From Candidatus Kapaibacterium sp. (GTDB lineage: Bacteria > Bacteroidota > Ignavibacteria > Kapaibacteriales > UBA961), in NCBI GenBank assembly GCA_023259575.1, contig JALRHN010000079.1, positions 1-9,637 on the forward strand: a stretch of 9,637 nt of DNA, read 5' to 3'. Of this stretch, positions 8,282-9,637 are shown piece by piece; position 1 is the stretch's first letter, and every line of letters begins with the position of its first letter. The position numbers were made by a program, and so were the translations under genes. The notes beneath the pieces were generated by a model. The model was not told the origin of the DNA. It was given only the letters and a program-made list of their open reading frames with translations, and did no database searches.

Positions 8282-9637
8282 TTAATAAGTAATAATTAAT
8301 GGTATAGAATAGATTGTATTTGAGTTCATGATAGATACTACATAATATCCATTCGCTAAATTGTTAATCATAAAATTACCCTGAGGACAATGCAAAGTAT
8401 GTATCGCATTACCATGAATATCAGAAAGAACAACTTTATAAATATGTTGATGTTGATTCGCTATTTCAATTGAATTTCCTATCATACTAAGTTTAATTCC
8501 TAGTTGTTCATATACTTCATTAATTGAACTAGGTATAAAACTACCAGACAAAGAAACTATGAGCGGATTCAATTCTTTATTAAATGTAATTGTAAGTATA
8601 GCAGTTTTGTCCCCAGCGGTTTTAGGAGCAAAATCAACAGATATAATTGCTGAATCACCAGCATTTAAAGATATTTTTTTTGATATTACAGAAAAATCTA
8701 GTTTATCATTTCCGCTAATCTCTGCTGATTCAATAGTGCATGATGCATCCCCGATATTCTTTACACTTAAAGAACTAGTTTTTGTATCGGCTGTTGTAAG
8801 CGTTCCAAAAGATAAAGACGTAGCGCTAGCTTTTACACTAGCTTGAGGTGTATATGTAAAATTTTCAATCCAGGTTAGAGATTTATTAATCAGTGCATTT
8901 CTGCTTATTTCATTTTGGATAACCAAGGGATTAAATCCAAAATAAACAATTCTATTTCTCATTTTTTGAGTTCTTACACCAACTAAAGTATCAGCTGGCC
9001 CATTTCCATATCTTAATAATGGTATAGTTCCAAAAGCTGTTTTCGTGTTAAATTTCATTGGGAATAAGGCATAATTTCTTTTGATACAAGCCTCTTTAAA
9101 TCCATCACTAATGGTATCAGCACTAATGCCTGTAAATGTATAATCAGTATTCTTTAGCTGAAATCCCGCATAGGAAACTCCGATTGTATCTAATAAAGCA
9201 ACACCATCGAAAAACATATTATTCGTAAGGAGATGTCCACTTATTAAAAAAGAAATACCACGATTCATCAATCCAAGGATAAAGTCAGACTCAGACCTAT
9301 CAATCTTACCGCTATCAGCACAATGCCATAAAACCCTTTTTAAAGATGTAAATCGAGTAATATTTTGAATGAATTCTTTTGTTGATAGGGGTATAAACTT
9401 TTTGACACCAATCTTAGAAATCGCCTGTTCGAATGGTGCAGAGGAACCACTATTATTGTCTTGAATTAGGAAAGCTTCAGATTCTTTAGAAACAATAGTG
9501 ATAGGAGTAGAAATATATGTTTTGCTATTTCCAGCTTCGCCAAAAGTCAAAACAGCTTCACCAATTCCTGTAGTTGCTGTTCTTTGTAATTTTACAGTAA
9601 ATTCTTTTGTCTGGCCAGCTAATAAAGTAAAACTAGG
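8282..9637 (-). CDS. Secreted multidomain protein with GATase1-like and choice-of-anchor D domains (5' partial)
   Basis: The frame stays open to the right edge, so the start is outside the window and 451 residues are visible; the in-frame TTG at 9550 is internal, not a start. Visible residues 1-48 are the end of a beta-sandwich (FTLLAGQTKEFTVKL). Residues 54-260 resemble the flavodoxin/GATase1-like domain found in many T9SS cargo proteins: AFLIQD, RVLWHCADSG, FLISGHLLTN, a GISADTISDG loop (170-179) and RIVYFGFNPLVI near the end. No Cys-His-Glu amidotransferase triad is evident, so it is probably non-catalytic. Residues 268-367 are a clear choice-of-anchor D domain (SLSFGTLTTADTKTSSLSVKNIG, with FAPKTAGDKTA). 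Residues 378-451 have the shape of a T9SS C-terminal domain (VVLSDIHGNAI, LANGYYVVSI) but lack a PNP motif. The missing N-terminal part may hold a catalytic domain such as a protease. It is the first visible gene of the minus-strand run; its promoter lies outside the window. Confidence 0.8.
   Translation of the reverse strand, partial: PSFTLLAGQTKEFTVKLQRTATTGIGEAVLTFGEAGNSKTYISTPITIVSKESEAFLIQDNNSGSSAPFEQAISKIGVKKFIPLSTKEFIQNITRFTSLKRVLWHCADSGKIDRSESDFILGLMNRGISFLISGHLLTNNMFFDGVALLDTIGVSYAGFQLKNTDYTFTGISADTISDGFKEACIKRNYALFPMKFNTKTAFGTIPLLRYGNGPADTLVGVRTQKMRNRIVYFGFNPLVIQNEISRNALINKSLTWIENFTYTPQASVKASATSLSFGTLTTADTKTSSLSVKNIGDASCTIESAEISGNDKLDFSVISKKISLNAGDSAIISVDFAPKTAGDKTAILTITFNKELNPLIVSLSGSFIPSSINEVYEQLGIKLSMIGNSIEIANQHQHIYKVVLSDIHGNAIHTLHCPQGNFMINNLANGYYVVSIMNSNTIYSIPLIITY

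Noticed and set aside
8559..8846. 95-codon plus-strand frame opposite the choice-of-anchor D domain
   Set aside because: It is antisense to a well-supported domain, has no recognisable family and no ribosome binding site.
9548..9550. TTG as the start codon of the rightmost gene
   Set aside because: Twenty-nine further in-frame codons without a stop reach the window edge and continue a beta-sandwich domain, and no signal peptide follows the TTG.

Overview
The window is AT-rich with low-GC codon usage. Two of its large secreted proteins end in recognisable type IX secretion (T9SS) sorting domains, and a third ends in a degenerate one. T9SS sorting, choice-of-anchor D repeats, an IgGFc-binding-like domain, an outer-membrane beta-barrel protein, mostly weak Shine-Dalgarno sites and one candidate TAnnTTTG promoter together point to the Bacteroidota/FCB group. 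A deep-branching lineage such as Ignavibacteria or Kapabacteria is plausible but cannot be proved from this sequence. There are no rRNA or tRNA genes, insertion sequences, phage genes or CRISPR arrays in view.

Plus-strand half (1-4350). The first gene is a very large secreted surface protein, already open at the left edge, so its true start lies outside the window. It runs from an IgGFc-binding-like domain through several Ig-like and choice-of-anchor D repeats to a T9SS sorting domain. A 272-281 bp intergenic region follows, with a candidate promoter and a small repeat/hairpin structure. It leads into a separate gene for an outer-membrane beta-barrel protein with a clear signal peptide.

Convergence point (4351-4438). 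A 19-bp perfect stem with A- and T-tracts separates the plus-strand barrel gene from the minus-strand genes and should terminate transcription in both directions.

Minus-strand half (4439-9637). Three genes lie head to tail with gaps of 19 and 35 bp and look like one transcription unit read right to left. In order they are: (i) a secreted protein with a GATase1/flavodoxin-like domain and a choice-of-anchor D domain, whose N-terminus is cut by the right edge; (ii) a secreted peptide-N-glycosidase F-related protein with a T9SS sorting domain; and (iii) a complete cytosolic M17 leucyl aminopeptidase (PepA) with every catalytic residue in place. A possible shared theme is glycoprotein or peptide breakdown, with deglycosylation outside the cell and peptide trimming inside. 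PepA is also a general housekeeping enzyme, so the link is an inference. The PNGase-like protein, with a large insertion and a substituted active-site residue, is the most interesting item. I found no convincing evidence of a wholly new multi-gene system.
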